Made by a program: the position numbers and the translations under genes. The notes beneath the pieces are model-generated. The model ran no database searches and was not told where the DNA came from. It saw only the letters and a list, made by a program, of their open reading frames with translations. A stretch of DNA of 64,000 nucleotides from Glomus cerebriforme. Taxonomy: Eukaryota; Glomeromycota; Glomeromycetes; Glomerales; Glomeraceae. This document shows, piece by piece, positions 1 through 12,200 of this stretch; positions within the stretch are counted from its first letter, which is position 1, and each line of letters opens with the position of its first letter. Location: positions 221,152-285,151 of the forward strand of contig QKYT01000020.1 of the NCBI GenBank assembly GCA_003550305.1, written 5' to 3'.

Positions 1-1680
1 GGAAAGCATCTAGGTAAGTAATCAATTGTAAATTAGGGTAATAATAATAATAATAATAATAATAATTTTCACCAACTTGTGCTATTATATTGTAATAAGG
101 CATTGCGTTCCGAGATTTGAAAGGCGAATTATATCCTTCTATTGGGCTGCGGACACAAGGAGAGTCTATAGAAGTCAATTTTGGCAATAGAAGTTTCAAA
201 TACGCTATTGAGCATTATATGAAGGTTAGACAACTTTATAGATTTTGTATCGTTTCATTATGATATGATACTTATAGAATATTTATTTAACAGGAAGAAA
301 AAACTCGATTATGGCACGCTATAAATGCAAAACCTATTCCACCAATTTCATCGCCATCGACATCTGTTCCCATTTCTCAAGCCGCTTCAGAAACAAATCT
401 TACAGCAACAGTTCACCAACTTATTATGTCCTATCTAGTTCATCATGGATATAGTGAAACTGCAAAAGCATTTTCGACAGATGCCGTACAGCTTATACCA
501 GGCGACAGTAGTGAAATGGAAGATGTTGAAAGTGAAAATCCATCCTTAGATTCAGATAAGGACATGATTAACCGGCAGAGTATGCAGATATGGAACTATT
601 GAAATTAATTCAGCGCATTTATATCAATTACAATAACAATTAAATTTGTGTTTTAGGGATTCGTGATGCCGTCCTTAAGGGTGAAATAGACTTTGCCATC
701 AAATTAACCAACACGTTTTATCCTTCGGTCTTACCATCTAATGGCGATATACTTTTCCAACTTCGTTGTCGTAAATTCATAGAAATGATGGGGTTGTGTG
801 CCGGCAGGCAAATCACATGCTCAGATGATGAAGATGAAGAAGTTGTAGAGGTCATTAAAGATCATTTAATGATAGAAGAGGATGATGACGAGGAGATCGA
901 AGATAAAGTTGATGATGATGATGTAGTCATCGATGAAGTTATAGAAGAAAATCTTGATGACGATGATGAGGAAGATGAAGATGAAGATGAAAGGGAGGAG
1001 GTGGAGGAAGAAGAAGGGGATGATGAATATGCAGATGCAATGGAAGCAATGGATGCAATGGATGTTGATGTCTACACTGCTTCACAAAGTGATCATGAAT
1101 CTATTGAAGAAGTGGATGGTTCGGTATCGCCTATTAAAAAGAAAAAATCATCTAAGCGACGGAAAGGTGTTGAAACCGGGTTAAATGGACTGGATGGAAA
1201 TATTGAAGCCGCAATGCGGTTTGGCCAAGAATTACAAGACGATTATCGTGACGACAATCGTGAAGAAATAAAAAAAGCACTAGAGGTTAGTTAACCTTAT
1301 CCCTGGTTAATACCGCTTATGTGGTAATATATATAATCGAAAATTTATTTTTTCAGGAAACGTTTTCTTTGTTGGCATATACTGACCCACGAAAAAGTGT
1401 TGTATCATATCTACTTGATCCTTCGGGAAGAGAACCAGTAGCAAACGCGTTGAATAGTGCTATTTTAGGTATTAGCTGCCTTCAATTTTCTCTATATTAA
1501 TTCTTAAAAAACATTATAATCAATTTTCAATTTTCTCTTTTGCTAGTGTCACAAGGAAAACCTCCTATTCCTCCATTAGAACAAGTTTACCGACAATCAT
1601 CCGTTGTTCTTAATGAACTTGCAAGAAATGGAGTTGGATCTAGTGCATTTGTAAATCTACGCAAAGATTGCTTGGTTTAA
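1..1680 (+). CDS. VID30: RanBPM/Vid30-like SPRY-LisH-CTLH-CRA protein (5' partial)
   Basis: Probable GID/CTLH E3 ubiquitin ligase scaffold subunit (RANBP9/10 in animals, Vid30/Gid1 in yeast). I join exons 1-13, 100-224, 294-579, 657-1285, 1357-1468 and 1547-1680; all junctions keep frame (433 codons in the window). The start lies upstream of the window. Visible in order: the end of a SPRY domain ([19 protein letters not shown]), a LisH motif ([20 protein letters not shown]), a CTLH start ([21 protein letters not shown]), a long Asp/Glu-rich insert (about nt 820-1130), and a CRA tail ending near [20 protein letters not shown] before LisH separates it from other CTLH subunits such as Gid8. The acidic insert of over 100 residues is unusual for the family. 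Its 3' end converges on the PLD gene. Confidence 0.88.
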
Positions 1681-2376
1681 AGAGCAATATTGGTTGCAAA
1701 GATGTATAAACATTCAATTTATATATATATATTGTTTATTGTTATTTTAGCGAGGACATTTCTCACCTTTTTTTATCCTTTCTTTTTTCAACACGATTTA
1801 CCAATTTAGTGTACAAAAAAATTTTTATTTCTTTCCTTTTTTTTTTTTTTTATTTAAATTGCTTTATATTAATTAAATTTCAGTGGCTAAGTGCTTATTT
1901 ATAGTTGGATGTTGTTGATTTGATTATTTGTAATTTCATTTAAAATTTAAATAATGGCTTACTGATAAGATTTGAAGGGGGATTTTAAAGTCAATATTCG
2001 GTCGGTCACTTTATTTTAATGATGAATTCATCTACTACGTTAAATAAAGATAAGAAAGGTATGATAATCCCTTTTTTGCTGTATATAAGTTATATTTATT
2101 TAGTAATATTTAAATTAAATTAGCTGTTTATTTTATTTACACAAAAGACTACATATTATGAGATTCATTATATTAATATAGAATATAAATTAGATTATTT
2201 ATTAAAGATCTGTTAATAATGAAATTTATTTATTTTTAAAGTGATTTTAAAAATTTATTAGTTCGAAAATATTCCTTTAAAATTGCACGCCGGAATAAAT
2301 AAATAAATAAATAATGCTAGATAAACAAACAATCAATCACTAATATATAAATTTAATTTTACAAGACAAAAATGAA
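1681..2376. other. convergent intergenic spacer
   Basis: Shared 3' flanks of the RanBPM-like gene (plus) and PLD (minus). A+T-rich with T and A runs. I see no coding potential, RNA gene or clear repeat. Confidence 0.5.
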
Positions 2377-5300
2377 TTAAGTGAATAATTCCATTGGAGT
2401 AACAGAATCAAATACAACTGATCCTGACAACCTTTCATTCATCATGAATTTCAATGGGAATTGAACCAAATGACCCTTAACATTTTTTAGTTCTGCCCCA
2501 ACCTGATCTTTGGTTAAATTTTCTGCATTACAAACATGACCAGTTGGAGTCTTTTTGTCTGGAACAAATGACTTATAATCATCCCAGTTTAAAACTTTAT
2601 AATAACATAATAATATTTAGTATTATTTAATTGGAACAAAATTATTATTTAAAAAATTATAATTACCAGTATCATCTGGAACACAATGGAACACTTTTCG
2701 GAAAACTTCTGTATTAACTTTGGCAGTTTGTTGCCAAAGTTTAATGAATTCATCGTTAAGTGGATCTATAACTCTTTCATCATATTTAGAAAGTTCAGAA
2801 AGTTCGTGTTCATTAAAAGTATCAAGAGTTAATGGTGGTGGATAACAGACTGTAGTAACTTTTTCATGATCAGATTCATTATGCAGGCCAAGGTGTTCCT
2901 TAAAGATATGACGACGTAAAGTGGCCGAAAATTTTCCAGCTTTCCACTGACAATATAAATTGGATAAAATAAATTTGAGAAACTTCTAGGTTGATATAAA
3001 TTTATAAATTTGAATAAATACATACATCATTGCCAGCCATCTTAGAATCTATGTAATCCTTATCTTCGATAATAGCAGCGATTTCAGAATCGTGATCACC
3101 ATTTTGTGATCTATCATTCAAATTAGCTATAATGAAAAAATTAACTAATTAATTCATTCAAAGAAAGTTAAATCAAAAGGATTTTCTACTCACCAGAACC
3201 AATGATAACAATTCTGTCATCAGCGATTAAAAGTTTGGTGTGAATATACAGTTCCTCAGTGATGAAGGTGCCAGAAGGATCTTTATCAACTGATGTTTGA
3301 GGAACAGCTGGTTCTGCACCAGATTGTTCACCTGATTTGAGTGCATTTTTCTCATCATCTAAAATACCCAGACCTTTTTCTACAGCTTTAGGATTAATTT
3401 CATCATAAGTACGAAGTGAATAAAATTCAATGTACTTATCAGGATCATCAACACCTTCTTTTCTTAAACGTTCAAGAATCGATTGTCCACCTCGGCAAAT
3501 CGATTGGTATTGGTAATGTATTACAAGACTAAATGCATAAATAAAACAAAAATAAGGTCGATATTTGTTTAAGAAATGAATTGAAAAGTACTTACCGAAC
3601 AGTACCGGCATCACTGGAGTTGAGATCAGCTGGGAAAGCTGGAAGCAAAGGCATGGCAACGATGATCTTGAATCGTTCATTATTTTTATGGGCCCTAACA
3701 ATTCTTTCCACAATTGCCTGTAAATAATGAAATAGCTATGTTAATATGTATCATTTATTTTGAAATAATAAATCAAAAATTTTACCTTTCCAATAAGATT
3801 CTTTACTGGATAGTCATTGCTTTCTTTTGTAGCAGTAACTATAGCGAAAAAATCGTTATATAATGAATTATACATAAATAATTTAAATTATTACAAATAC
3901 AGCTAAAAAATTCTTACTGAAAAATTGGTTTTCAATATATATGAAGTGTTTAGCCTCTTCAATGATTTTAAGGTAAGCATTTTGGATTGAACGCTATAAA
4001 TAAATTTGTTAATACATAATCAACCAAAAAAAAATAAATAAATAATAAATTTACCTCTACTTCTTCAAGACCATGACTCCACTTAGCGCTACTTCTTAAA
4101 ATTTGAACGTTACTTTTACCCTTATGCGGATGACAATCGATTTTTTTACTACTATAATTATAAGATCTGACTTGTGGAGGATATTCACGATCATGTTGTT
4201 GATCGGACTTGGCAATCAAAACTGGATATTCAATACGATTTTCGGCTTTTTCTTTTTTGATAAAGTTCCATCGTTGAATAAAATGACGTGTAATATCAAG
4301 TACTGGTCTGCCAACCTGTGAATATACACAAATGAATTAAAATTTTAAATTAAATACAATAATGAGAATTTGTATTTTATGATTAAATGCAATACTCACA
4401 ATACCAATAGACACATCATGCCATGGCATACGAGCAGTATTGTCCTTCTTGATTAAAGCTCTTGCCCAATTTTCCACTATAATATTAAAAAGAAAAATTC
4501 AATATTAAATATACATATGTATAGTTTCTAATAGGAAAATAAATATTTATAATCAATAGATAAATACCATCAGCGAAATCCTTGATTCTAGGATTCGAGT
4601 AATCTTGACCAGGCCAAACAGAATAATTATTAGAAGATTCATGAAAATCAGCGAGTTGATGTGCTGATGTATCGTAACGACCAAAGCACAAATCTAAACC
4701 ACCAATGAAAGCAATTTTTCTATCGACAACTACAATTTTCTTATATTTCAAAGAAAAAGTTATTTTTAATAAAATTTTTTAAATTCTTTATCATTACTTT
4801 AATCTTAGATTAATATTTACCTCGTGATGCTAAAATACGAAATTTTGTTCATAATAGAATAATGGTAAAAATTGGAATTAATTTTAAAATATCCATTTAT
4901 GTGGATTAAACAGATTAAAATGATACAATTACCGCCCAAAATAAAGTGAAATTGCCACTAATATCATGGTCAGGATGCCTTTGCACTAAGCATAAAATTA
5001 ATATTATTTGAAAGAATCGGAAAATATCAATCAATAAAATATGAGACAACTTACCAAGAATGTTCTTGTCCAAACTCTGCAAAGTATTTTTACTATGTGC
5101 GGAATTCAAAGTCAAAGCTTGGGCCAATTCTTTATAGACAACGACATATATTTTCACTCCCTCTTTTGCTTTCTTTTGAAGAAGTCTATCAAGGCGATAT
5201 TCCTCGTTCTTGGCAGGAGGTCTGCGAAGATACTATGTCAAAAAAAATTACATTAATGCTAAGTCATGTGACTTAACACGTGAGAACTTGCGCAAATACA

Positions 5301-5586
5301 ATATCGTAAACCTGAAACGCGAAAAAATTTTTGCGCGTCGAATGCTACATACCAATTCAGGTGAAAGCCACCAGTCTTCAATGAAAATCTCTTTTTCGGC
5401 ACTCATAAGGGCTTCTGAGACAGCATAAAAATAGTCTTTACCATCGACATACCATTTTACGTGACAACCTTCTCTTTCGGGAGCAAAAGATTTGAAGCGG
5501 TTTTCTCTATCCCACTCGCCCTTAGTTCCCTTTTCTCCTAGTACTATATTAGAGATAGCTCCTACAACTCCTTCAACAAACTCCAT
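2377..5586 (-). CDS. phospholipase D (two HKD motifs, Spo14/PLD1-type)
   Basis: Hydrolyses phosphatidylcholine to phosphatidic acid and choline. Fourteen exons on the minus strand (5586-5353, 5232-5055, 4985-4933, 4829-4821, 4739-4568, 4476-4400, 4315-4055, 3993-3918, 3838-3786, 3717-3596, 3528-3194, 3126-3026, 2946-2667, 2594-2377) total 2169 nt, 722 aa. The first HKD motif reads HEKIVVVD followed by IAFIGGLDLCFGRYD; the second is [23 protein letters not shown]-like across the 3194/3126 junction. No PX or PH domain precedes the catalytic core, so the protein is shorter than animal PLD1/2 or yeast Spo14. The oddest point is exon 4, only 9 nt, which supplies the first catalytic histidine. The start at 5586 is the first ATG before a well-conserved EDWWLSPEL segment. 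Confidence 0.93.
4821..4829 (-). other. 9-nt micro-exon encoding His-His-Glu of the first HKD motif
   Basis: On the minus strand the nine bases CATCACGAG lie between TATTTTAG (acceptor) and GTAAAT (donor). Introns of 103 and 81 nt flank it. Joining the preceding exon (ending Trp-Ala) to this exon and the next (Lys-Ile-Val-Val-Val-Asp) gives an uninterrupted HxKxxxxD motif. Without it the catalytic His is missing, while the frame is unchanged because nine is a multiple of three. Confidence 0.85.
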
Positions 5587-6261
5587 TATTAATTGATTAT
5601 TTTTTTTAAAAAATTGAACGTTCGTCGATTAAAAACTAGCTAGAAGCCTGAAAAAAAAGTCAAGGAATTTCACTTCTTTTTGTTTAAATAGCAAAGCCAC
5701 ACACGAGATTGTTACTCAAAAATTTTAAACTTTAAATTCGGTTATCGGCTGGGGAGGGCGGGAAATACTAATTACCCAAAATGTTAGCAATTTGTACATC
5801 ATCACCGTATAAACTGGTTAAAACGAGTTTTTAAATTAAAGATTTGAGTAATTAAAAAAAAAAATTATACGTGACATATGATATGTGTACAAATTTATTT
5901 TAAAATAGGTATGATTTTGTTCACCACTTTAAGAAGCATGATTAAACTTGAAAAGTTTGGTTTTCTTTGTTACTCAGTGAGCAAGTGAGCAAATAGCATT
6001 GGTCACGATGTTACCCTTGCTGCACTTCTTTTTTATTCATCAATGAATCATAAGCTTCCTATTAAAGGATCACTGCAGCAAATCGTCACCACTAAAAACT
6101 ACTATTTTAGAAGTCTTTGTCAGTGTTCTATATAAAAGTATTATTTATTCTTCCTGCTTCATTTACAAAACAAAAACAAAAAACCCAACCTATATTCCAT
6201 TCACTTATACTTCTTTATACTATTTCTTTCCTATTTCATTTTACAAATTAAAATTACCAAC
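5587..6261. promoter_or_regulatory. divergent promoter region, PLD / 78-aa gene, with TATA box
   Basis: Between the PLD start (minus) and the small gene at 6262 (plus). TATATAAAAG at 6129-6138 lies about 125 nt before the plus-strand ATG and is followed by a C/T-rich leader, a plausible core promoter. No coding signal otherwise. Confidence 0.45.
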
Positions 6262-6498
6262 ATGTTGACTTCAACAAGCACAGTTACTGATAATAGCTCT
6301 GACTTTGGTCCAACCTTATTACAAGACGTTGTCGACGGTACAGAGAGTTACCAGTTACCAAATACTACGGTGGAAATCCCTGCACCAGAGTCATTCTTGC
6401 CTCCCATATATGAATTGGATATTCCAGTTCCACACTTTGCATTGAGACGTCGTAACGCTGTAGTAGAAGCTGTGTTGGAAACTCCACTCGTTTTTTAA
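6262..6498 (+). CDS. hypothetical 78-aa protein
   Basis: Single-exon ORF starting MLTSTSTVTDNSS and ending ETPLVF. I do not recognise it. No signal peptide or membrane segment; the middle is rich in Pro and Glu (EIPAPESFLPPIYELDIPVP) and is followed by Arg-Arg-Arg. Support for a real gene: a TATA box about 125 nt upstream, a pyrimidine-rich leader, balanced codon and residue use unlike the A/T-run ORFs nearby, and an isolated position between two real genes. It could be the first exon of a longer gene, but no convincing donor precedes the stop. Confidence 0.5.
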   Translation: MLTSTSTVTDNSSDFGPTLLQDVVDGTESYQLPNTTVEIPAPESFLPPIYELDIPVPHFALRRRNAVVEAVLETPLVF

Positions 6499-7238
6499 AC
6501 AATCAAATAACAATTATTTCTTGTAAGTTTCTTGATTCGAATGGTTATCTTCTTTTAATATTCAAATAGAGACATTTAATCACAAATTTTTCTTTAATCA
6601 ATTTAGAATTTTGAAATAAATATAATTCTATTATCTAACAACAAAAAAAATTTCAAAACAAAAAAAAAAAAATAATTATTAAATATATACATCATTTTTA
6701 GGCTATACAACATTTTAGAGAACTATTTTTATCATATAATTCCATTGTTTATAACTTACAAATTTTATCACCAATTACATTTGTTAAATATATTTTATAG
6801 AAGTACATAGTTGTTGGGTTTATTTGGTTTTTGCAGGATACTTGGTCCCCATTATTAAAAAGGATTTTTTAACCAAGAATGAATAGTCGAACGGCAGGTC
6901 CGTCTTGGTTACTTATTTATCTTTGAACCTTTTTAGACAATTATTTATAAAATAATAAACTTGATTGAGACTGGAGATTACAAGAGAGCAACAAGATTTT
7001 TAGTCTTATTTCAAAATTTACATTTGAATTAACATTCTTATCATAAATGTTTATTTTACGCGTCAATTTATTTTTTACGATAATTATTAGAAATGTTATC
7101 TTTTATTAAACTAATACATTGTATATTAGTTTTTAACAAAAATCCTTTTGGAAAATAAAAAGATATAAAAAAAAAAAAAAATTTTTCCAAAAAAGAGTAC
7201 ATGCATTCCCATAAAACTTTTAATAAGTTTTCGTTTCC
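6499..7238. other. A+T-rich intergenic spacer
   Basis: 3' flanks of the 78-aa gene and of the forkhead gene. Poly-A tracts near 6655 and 7170; no gene or repeat recognised. Confidence 0.45.
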
Positions 7239-8839
7239 TTACAAGAATGGGCTAAATGACGCGAAAAATTCTGCATCACCTTGCCAGTTAGGGTCATTGC
7301 CATCGTAGTATCTACGGTAAACCTCATCACATCCTTCTGCAATCTTTCGGATCATTATTTTCTCTATACCTTTTTCTGGACCTGTGGAAATGCCTTATAT
7401 AAATTATAAGTATTGTTAAAGTAAGCTTTTTTTTTAAATAGATTAAAATTAACAGATACTTGTAATACTCGATACACCAGGATTAAGGGATCTATCTATA
7501 ATAGATTCCTTAAACCCGGTGTATCGAGTATTACATAAATAGTTTTTACCCTCGACGTTCATTGTTTCCGTCACCTTCTCAACGTTTTTTACTATTTCAA
7601 CTCCGGCCTTTTTCTTTGAAGGCCTAACCTCCCTTTCTCCTCTTAATTGAAGAGTAATTTGGACAGTAGCCTCAATGTTATCTTTGACATGTCGTAATCT
7701 CTCCCGGACTATTTGCGTCGGATTCTGTGCACTATCATTTTTTTTATTGGTTGTGGTGGTTGTGATTACTTCGTTTTCATCTGACCTTGCTCTCTTACAA
7801 GAGCCCTTAGCTTCATTACTGGGCGGTTTAAAATGCCCGTTCACAAAATAGCGTTTGTATGTAGGATCGACCGTCCAATAACCACCTTTTCCTGTGGCTC
7901 CTTCGCCACGTGAGGCTCTAACAAAGGCTGCGTTCAACGAGAGATTGTGTCGAATCGAATTCTATATAAAAATATATATGCATATGTATGAAAAATATTA
8001 TATAATTAAATCGAAGTAATAAATACCTTCCAGCCTTGTTGATTTCTCTTAAAGAATGGATAAGAAGTGCTTATCCATTCGTATATTTCCGCCAGGGTGG
8101 ATTTCTTTTCAGGCGATGCAAAAATCGCCTGACAAATCATTGAAGCATACGAATAGTCGGGTTTTGGTATAAGACCTTCGTTGCTTGTATTTGCTGTTCT
8201 GTTGGTCGTTTGCATTAGGACTTGAGTAGGACCCGGAACAACAAAACCTTGTGCTCCCTCCAATTTAGGCAATAAAATCTTATTGCCGCTCTTCATCATT
8301 TTGATACCCTCATCATCGAGAGTTTTGGGTTGTGCTTGTCCAGGTACAAAATAACTAGGCCTTATTAAAGACATTGGCCCTTGTGGATCTTCCGGAATGA
8401 CAACCGCAGGCATTACGATGCCTCTTGAGTCCGTTGCATTTATTCGGCTTGGTTCGGCATTTGAAGCTGTTTGAACTTTGTTAATATCGCTCGAGGTGGT
8501 CATAGAGATTTCCGGAACTCTATTTATAATATCTTGTACGCCATCAATGTGAGGCTGTATGGTAACACTTTCACTTATAGTAGGCTGAACCTCTATTTCA
8601 TGACCGACGCATGTCTTAAATGTGGATCGAATAGTATGTTTGGGCCGACCATATATCATAGGAGTTTGGTGATTAAAACTATCTGTAACATTCCTTGAGA
8701 GATTTTTAATATTGGTAGACGGTGCATTTACTGTTATGTTCGTATTTACGATACTTGAATTATTATTATCGTTTAATGGGTTAGCGTCATTTTTATTTGA
8801 GCCGTCTGCTGGGGTTTGAACTTTAGAGTTATTCTCCAT
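7239..8839 (-). CDS. forkhead (winged-helix) transcription factor
   Basis: Three exons, 8839-8027, 7961-7550 and 7381-7239, total 1368 nt, 455 aa. The fork-head domain starts near residue 230 (KPDYSYASMICQAIF) and continues YEWISTSYPFFKRNQQGWK, then after the 65-nt intron NSIRHNLSLNAAFVRA, ending GKGGYWTVDP: helix 3 and its recognition residues are intact. The N-terminal half is low complexity (Asn/Thr-rich) with TIQPHI/EVQPTI-like segments. A basic stretch (CKRARS) after the domain may be a nuclear signal. Intron 2 (7549-7382, 168 nt) carries a 75-bp fold-back repeat. The target genes are unknown; the family assignment is firm. It is head-to-head with the TCERG1-like gene. Confidence 0.93.
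7461..7535. mobile_element. 75-bp fold-back repeat inside the last forkhead intron
   Basis: Arms 7461-7495 and 7501-7535 are inverted copies (32 of 35 pairs match) around a 5-nt spacer. The ends read TG...CA (TGTAATACTCGATACACC at the left). No obvious target duplication. Probably a very small MITE or a recombined solo terminal repeat; it would fold into a strong hairpin in the pre-mRNA. Confidence 0.7.
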
Positions 8840-9226
8840 TTATATCCAAAAGTAAGGTGCTATTGATTATACAAAGGATGAAATAATTTAGTTTCTATGT
8901 CAGTTCTTTGAAAACGTAAAAGAAAAAGTTGCGAAAACCTAGGGTATATATATTATAGGAATATCGAAAAATTCCCCGGGTGAAAAAAATGATCGCGTTT
9001 TTTTTTCGCGATCATTATTTTGTTTAAAATTAGTAAATCATAATATAATCAAAACGCGAAAAAAATAAGTGTCACATGCAGAAAATTCTTTGCCAGAGGA
9101 TCTACAGTATTTTTACTTCAATAACCAATCATATTCGTTAGGTTAAATTTCTCTCACGTGACTAATGATTTAAGGTCCTAAAGTTTCGAAGCCGAAATAA
9201 ACTAACCAGTTACTTCGCATTATAAT
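8840..9226. promoter_or_regulatory. bidirectional promoter, forkhead / TCERG1-like
   Basis: 387 bp between two divergent ATGs. It contains a perfect 10-bp inverted repeat, AATGATCGCG at 8988-8997 and CGCGATCATT at 9007-9016, around a T tract, and an E-box palindrome CACGTG at 9155-9160. Both are candidate factor-binding sites; the binding proteins are unknown. Confidence 0.5.
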
Positions 9227-12200
9227 ATGGATCGTACGTCTCGTTCACCACCTCGGGAACAAGATCAATCTCATTCTAGCTTTCCGCAACAGCGCCCACC
9301 TTCTGTAAGCCCACATCAATTACCTCAATTACACATGACTCCGCCTTTTCGTCCACTTCTTCCTTCGGGCTGGACTGAACACCGTGCCCCAAATGGAATG
9401 TTTTATTACTATAATGCTGCAACAGGCCAAAGTACCTGGGAAAGACCTATAGTGGTTCCTCCTCCTCCGATCGGACCACCTCCTGGAATCAGCGTGAATT
9501 TGCCGCCACCTTCATTTCAGCCACTTTCAGGAATGGTGTCACAGCAAATACAACAAAACGTACCGTTTAATCAACAGAAGGACAAGAGTAAAGAAAAAAA
9601 GAAAAAAGAAAAGGCTAAAGGAAAGTAGGTATATCCCGATCAGTACTTTATTTGGACACGCTCGTTTTTTCATTAATCTCATAAAATATTATTCCTTTGT
9701 TAAAAAAAAACTTTACATTTTATAGGAGACAAATTCCCGATACAAAATGGTATATTGTTAATACAACTGAAGGAAATGAATTTTATTATAATTCTGAGAC
9801 AAAACAATCCGTTTGGGTAGTCCCCGAAGAAATTGCAGTAGCTGTCAAAGATTTTAAAGAGCAAGAAGAAAAAAATGCCCAAAATCAAAAATCAAATGAC
9901 AGCACAGGATTAAAAAGAAAGGCGAACGATGAGGAAGTAGCTGGTAGTGAGGATGTCAAAAGAGCTAAAGGGAGCGTAGATGATGGTGAAATTGAAGGAA
10001 CTGAGTTAATATCCTTGTCATATTATAATTTTTTTTTAATTAATTTGATGAATAAATATTTAATGAACATAAAAACATTTAGATTGACGGAAGATGATAT
10101 AGCTTTCCAACTTCAGTTCATGGAAGAACAAGAAAATCAAGAATTAATGGATGATGACTTGGAAGACTATGACGATAAATTAGATGATCATGAGTATACA
10201 GGTGAAGAAGAAAACTCATTATCAAAAAAGAAAGATAAGGGAAGAGAGGTAGAATTGTCGTCGGAAGAACGTGTACTTATGTTTAAGGTAAATCAAAGTT
10301 ATTATATATAATTAGTTCATTTTTATTTTTATAGAAATTAAGACAGTCTTCTTTGCTTTTTAGAGCTTGCTTAAAGATATGGAAGTTTCGCCATTTGCCA
10401 TTTGGGAAAAAGAACTCCCGAGAATAATTCATGATGAAAGATATACGTGTATGTTAAGAATGTTAGGCATAATATTGAATTTTAGGATTTTAGGACTAAT
10501 ATTATTACTTATTTGTAATCTTAAAGTGATACCGACTTTGAAACAAAGAAAAGAAATATTTGATGAATACTGCAAAGAACGTGTAGCGGAAGTAAGGGCT
10601 GAAAAAAAAAACAAGGCGAAGGTAACGAATATTTTTGTGTAATATATTTAAATTCGTCAATACTTATGGTCTTTATAATTAGAATTTATCGGTAAAAGAT
10701 GAGTATCTAAAGTTACTTGAAGAAGAAACAACTCACCGTTCTCACTGGGATGACTTTAGGAGAAAGTTTAAACGTGATTCAAGGTTTAAAAAATTTTCCG
10801 ACGACAAAGAAAAGGAAAAAATATTCAGGAATCATGTCAAAGGGTTGAAAGAAAAAGAAACCGAACGTGAGAATTTGTTTTGTATATTCGTATTTTGCAC
10901 ACGTTTTATGTCTATATTTATTGCTTAACCGTCTTCGTTTTAATAGGCAAGAGAGCTCAGCAAAAAAAAGCTGAAGAAGAGTTTATAAAGTTATTAAGGG
11001 AGACAAAGGAAATAAATTATAGCTCTAGTTGGCGAAAGGTATAAATCAATATAACCTTATTAGTATAGAATTTTATTTCAAAATTATTTAATCGTTATTT
11101 TATTATACAGATTAAACGGATTATTGATCATGATCCAAGATATGATGCTGTAGAATCTTCTGATATTCGAGAAGATTTATTTAGAGATTATTGTAGAAAA
11201 TTAGAAGCCGAGGATGAAGAAGAAATGGCTAGGAGAGAAGATGAACGTAGACAAAAAGATCGTAAAGCAAGGTATGTCTTTGTTATACTTAATTTATCCT
11301 TATTGAAATTGATAATTTGTCCCTTTTTTTTAAAAAAAAATTTTTTTGATAAATATATAATTTATTGCTATTTAAGAGAAGAGGCAAGCTTAAGAAATCG
11401 AGAAGCTCAAGTTAGGTGGGAAAAGAAGGTCCAAAACCGTGAGAAGGATAATGCTAAAAATAAAATTATGCGAGATGAATCCATACGCGAATTCCAAACA
11501 CTCTTGGTAGATTTAGTACGAACTCATGAGGTAATAGAATAAAAGTATTTATACCACGATTTTCTAATTAACGCCTGTGAATTTTTTTACTGATATTTTC
11601 ACGGTGAAATGAGTTGAGCTTATAATTAGAAATTCCGTGATATAAATCAGTTATTCTACGGATTCCCGCGAAATAACTGTTACATATCTGATTATATTTC
11701 TCTTATCAATTTACTAATTAACTTAATCTATAATTTTGTAAATTTCCAGACTACCTGGGAATTAAAGAAACCTGATTTACAAAGAGATCCGCGTTTTCAT
11801 GGACCTGGTCTTGAAGACAAAGATAGAGAAAGATTATTTCAAGAACGTATAGATGATATCTATCAAAAGCGTTTGAAATCATATCATGAACTACTTGATC
11901 AACACGTTCAGCTTGATACTACTTGGTTAGAAATTCAATCAACTATTAAAGAGGATTCTCGTTCTGTCCGACTTTCAAAAAACGAGAAACTATTAGAAGA
12001 ACTATTTGATAAATATTTAATTCAAAGAATTGAAGTAGCTAAAAAAGAATTTAAAGAACTTTTGCGAGAAAATCAATTTGTTGAATATAGGACACGGATG
12101 ATTAAATTATCAGAAGATGGTGCAACAGATGAGACTGGAACCAGTAAAGAGAAAGCACGTGCATTATCGCTGGAAGAAATTCATGATGTACTTAAAGTAA

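Noticed and set aside
954..1184. Met/Lys-rich ORF in the acidic insert region
   Set aside because: Frame-shifted shadow of the GAT/GAA-rich insert of the RanBPM-like gene.
11531..11749. Inverted similarity (ACTGATATTTTCACGG and its partner) in a TCERG1-like intron as a MITE
   Set aside because: Arms match too poorly and no target duplication is visible.
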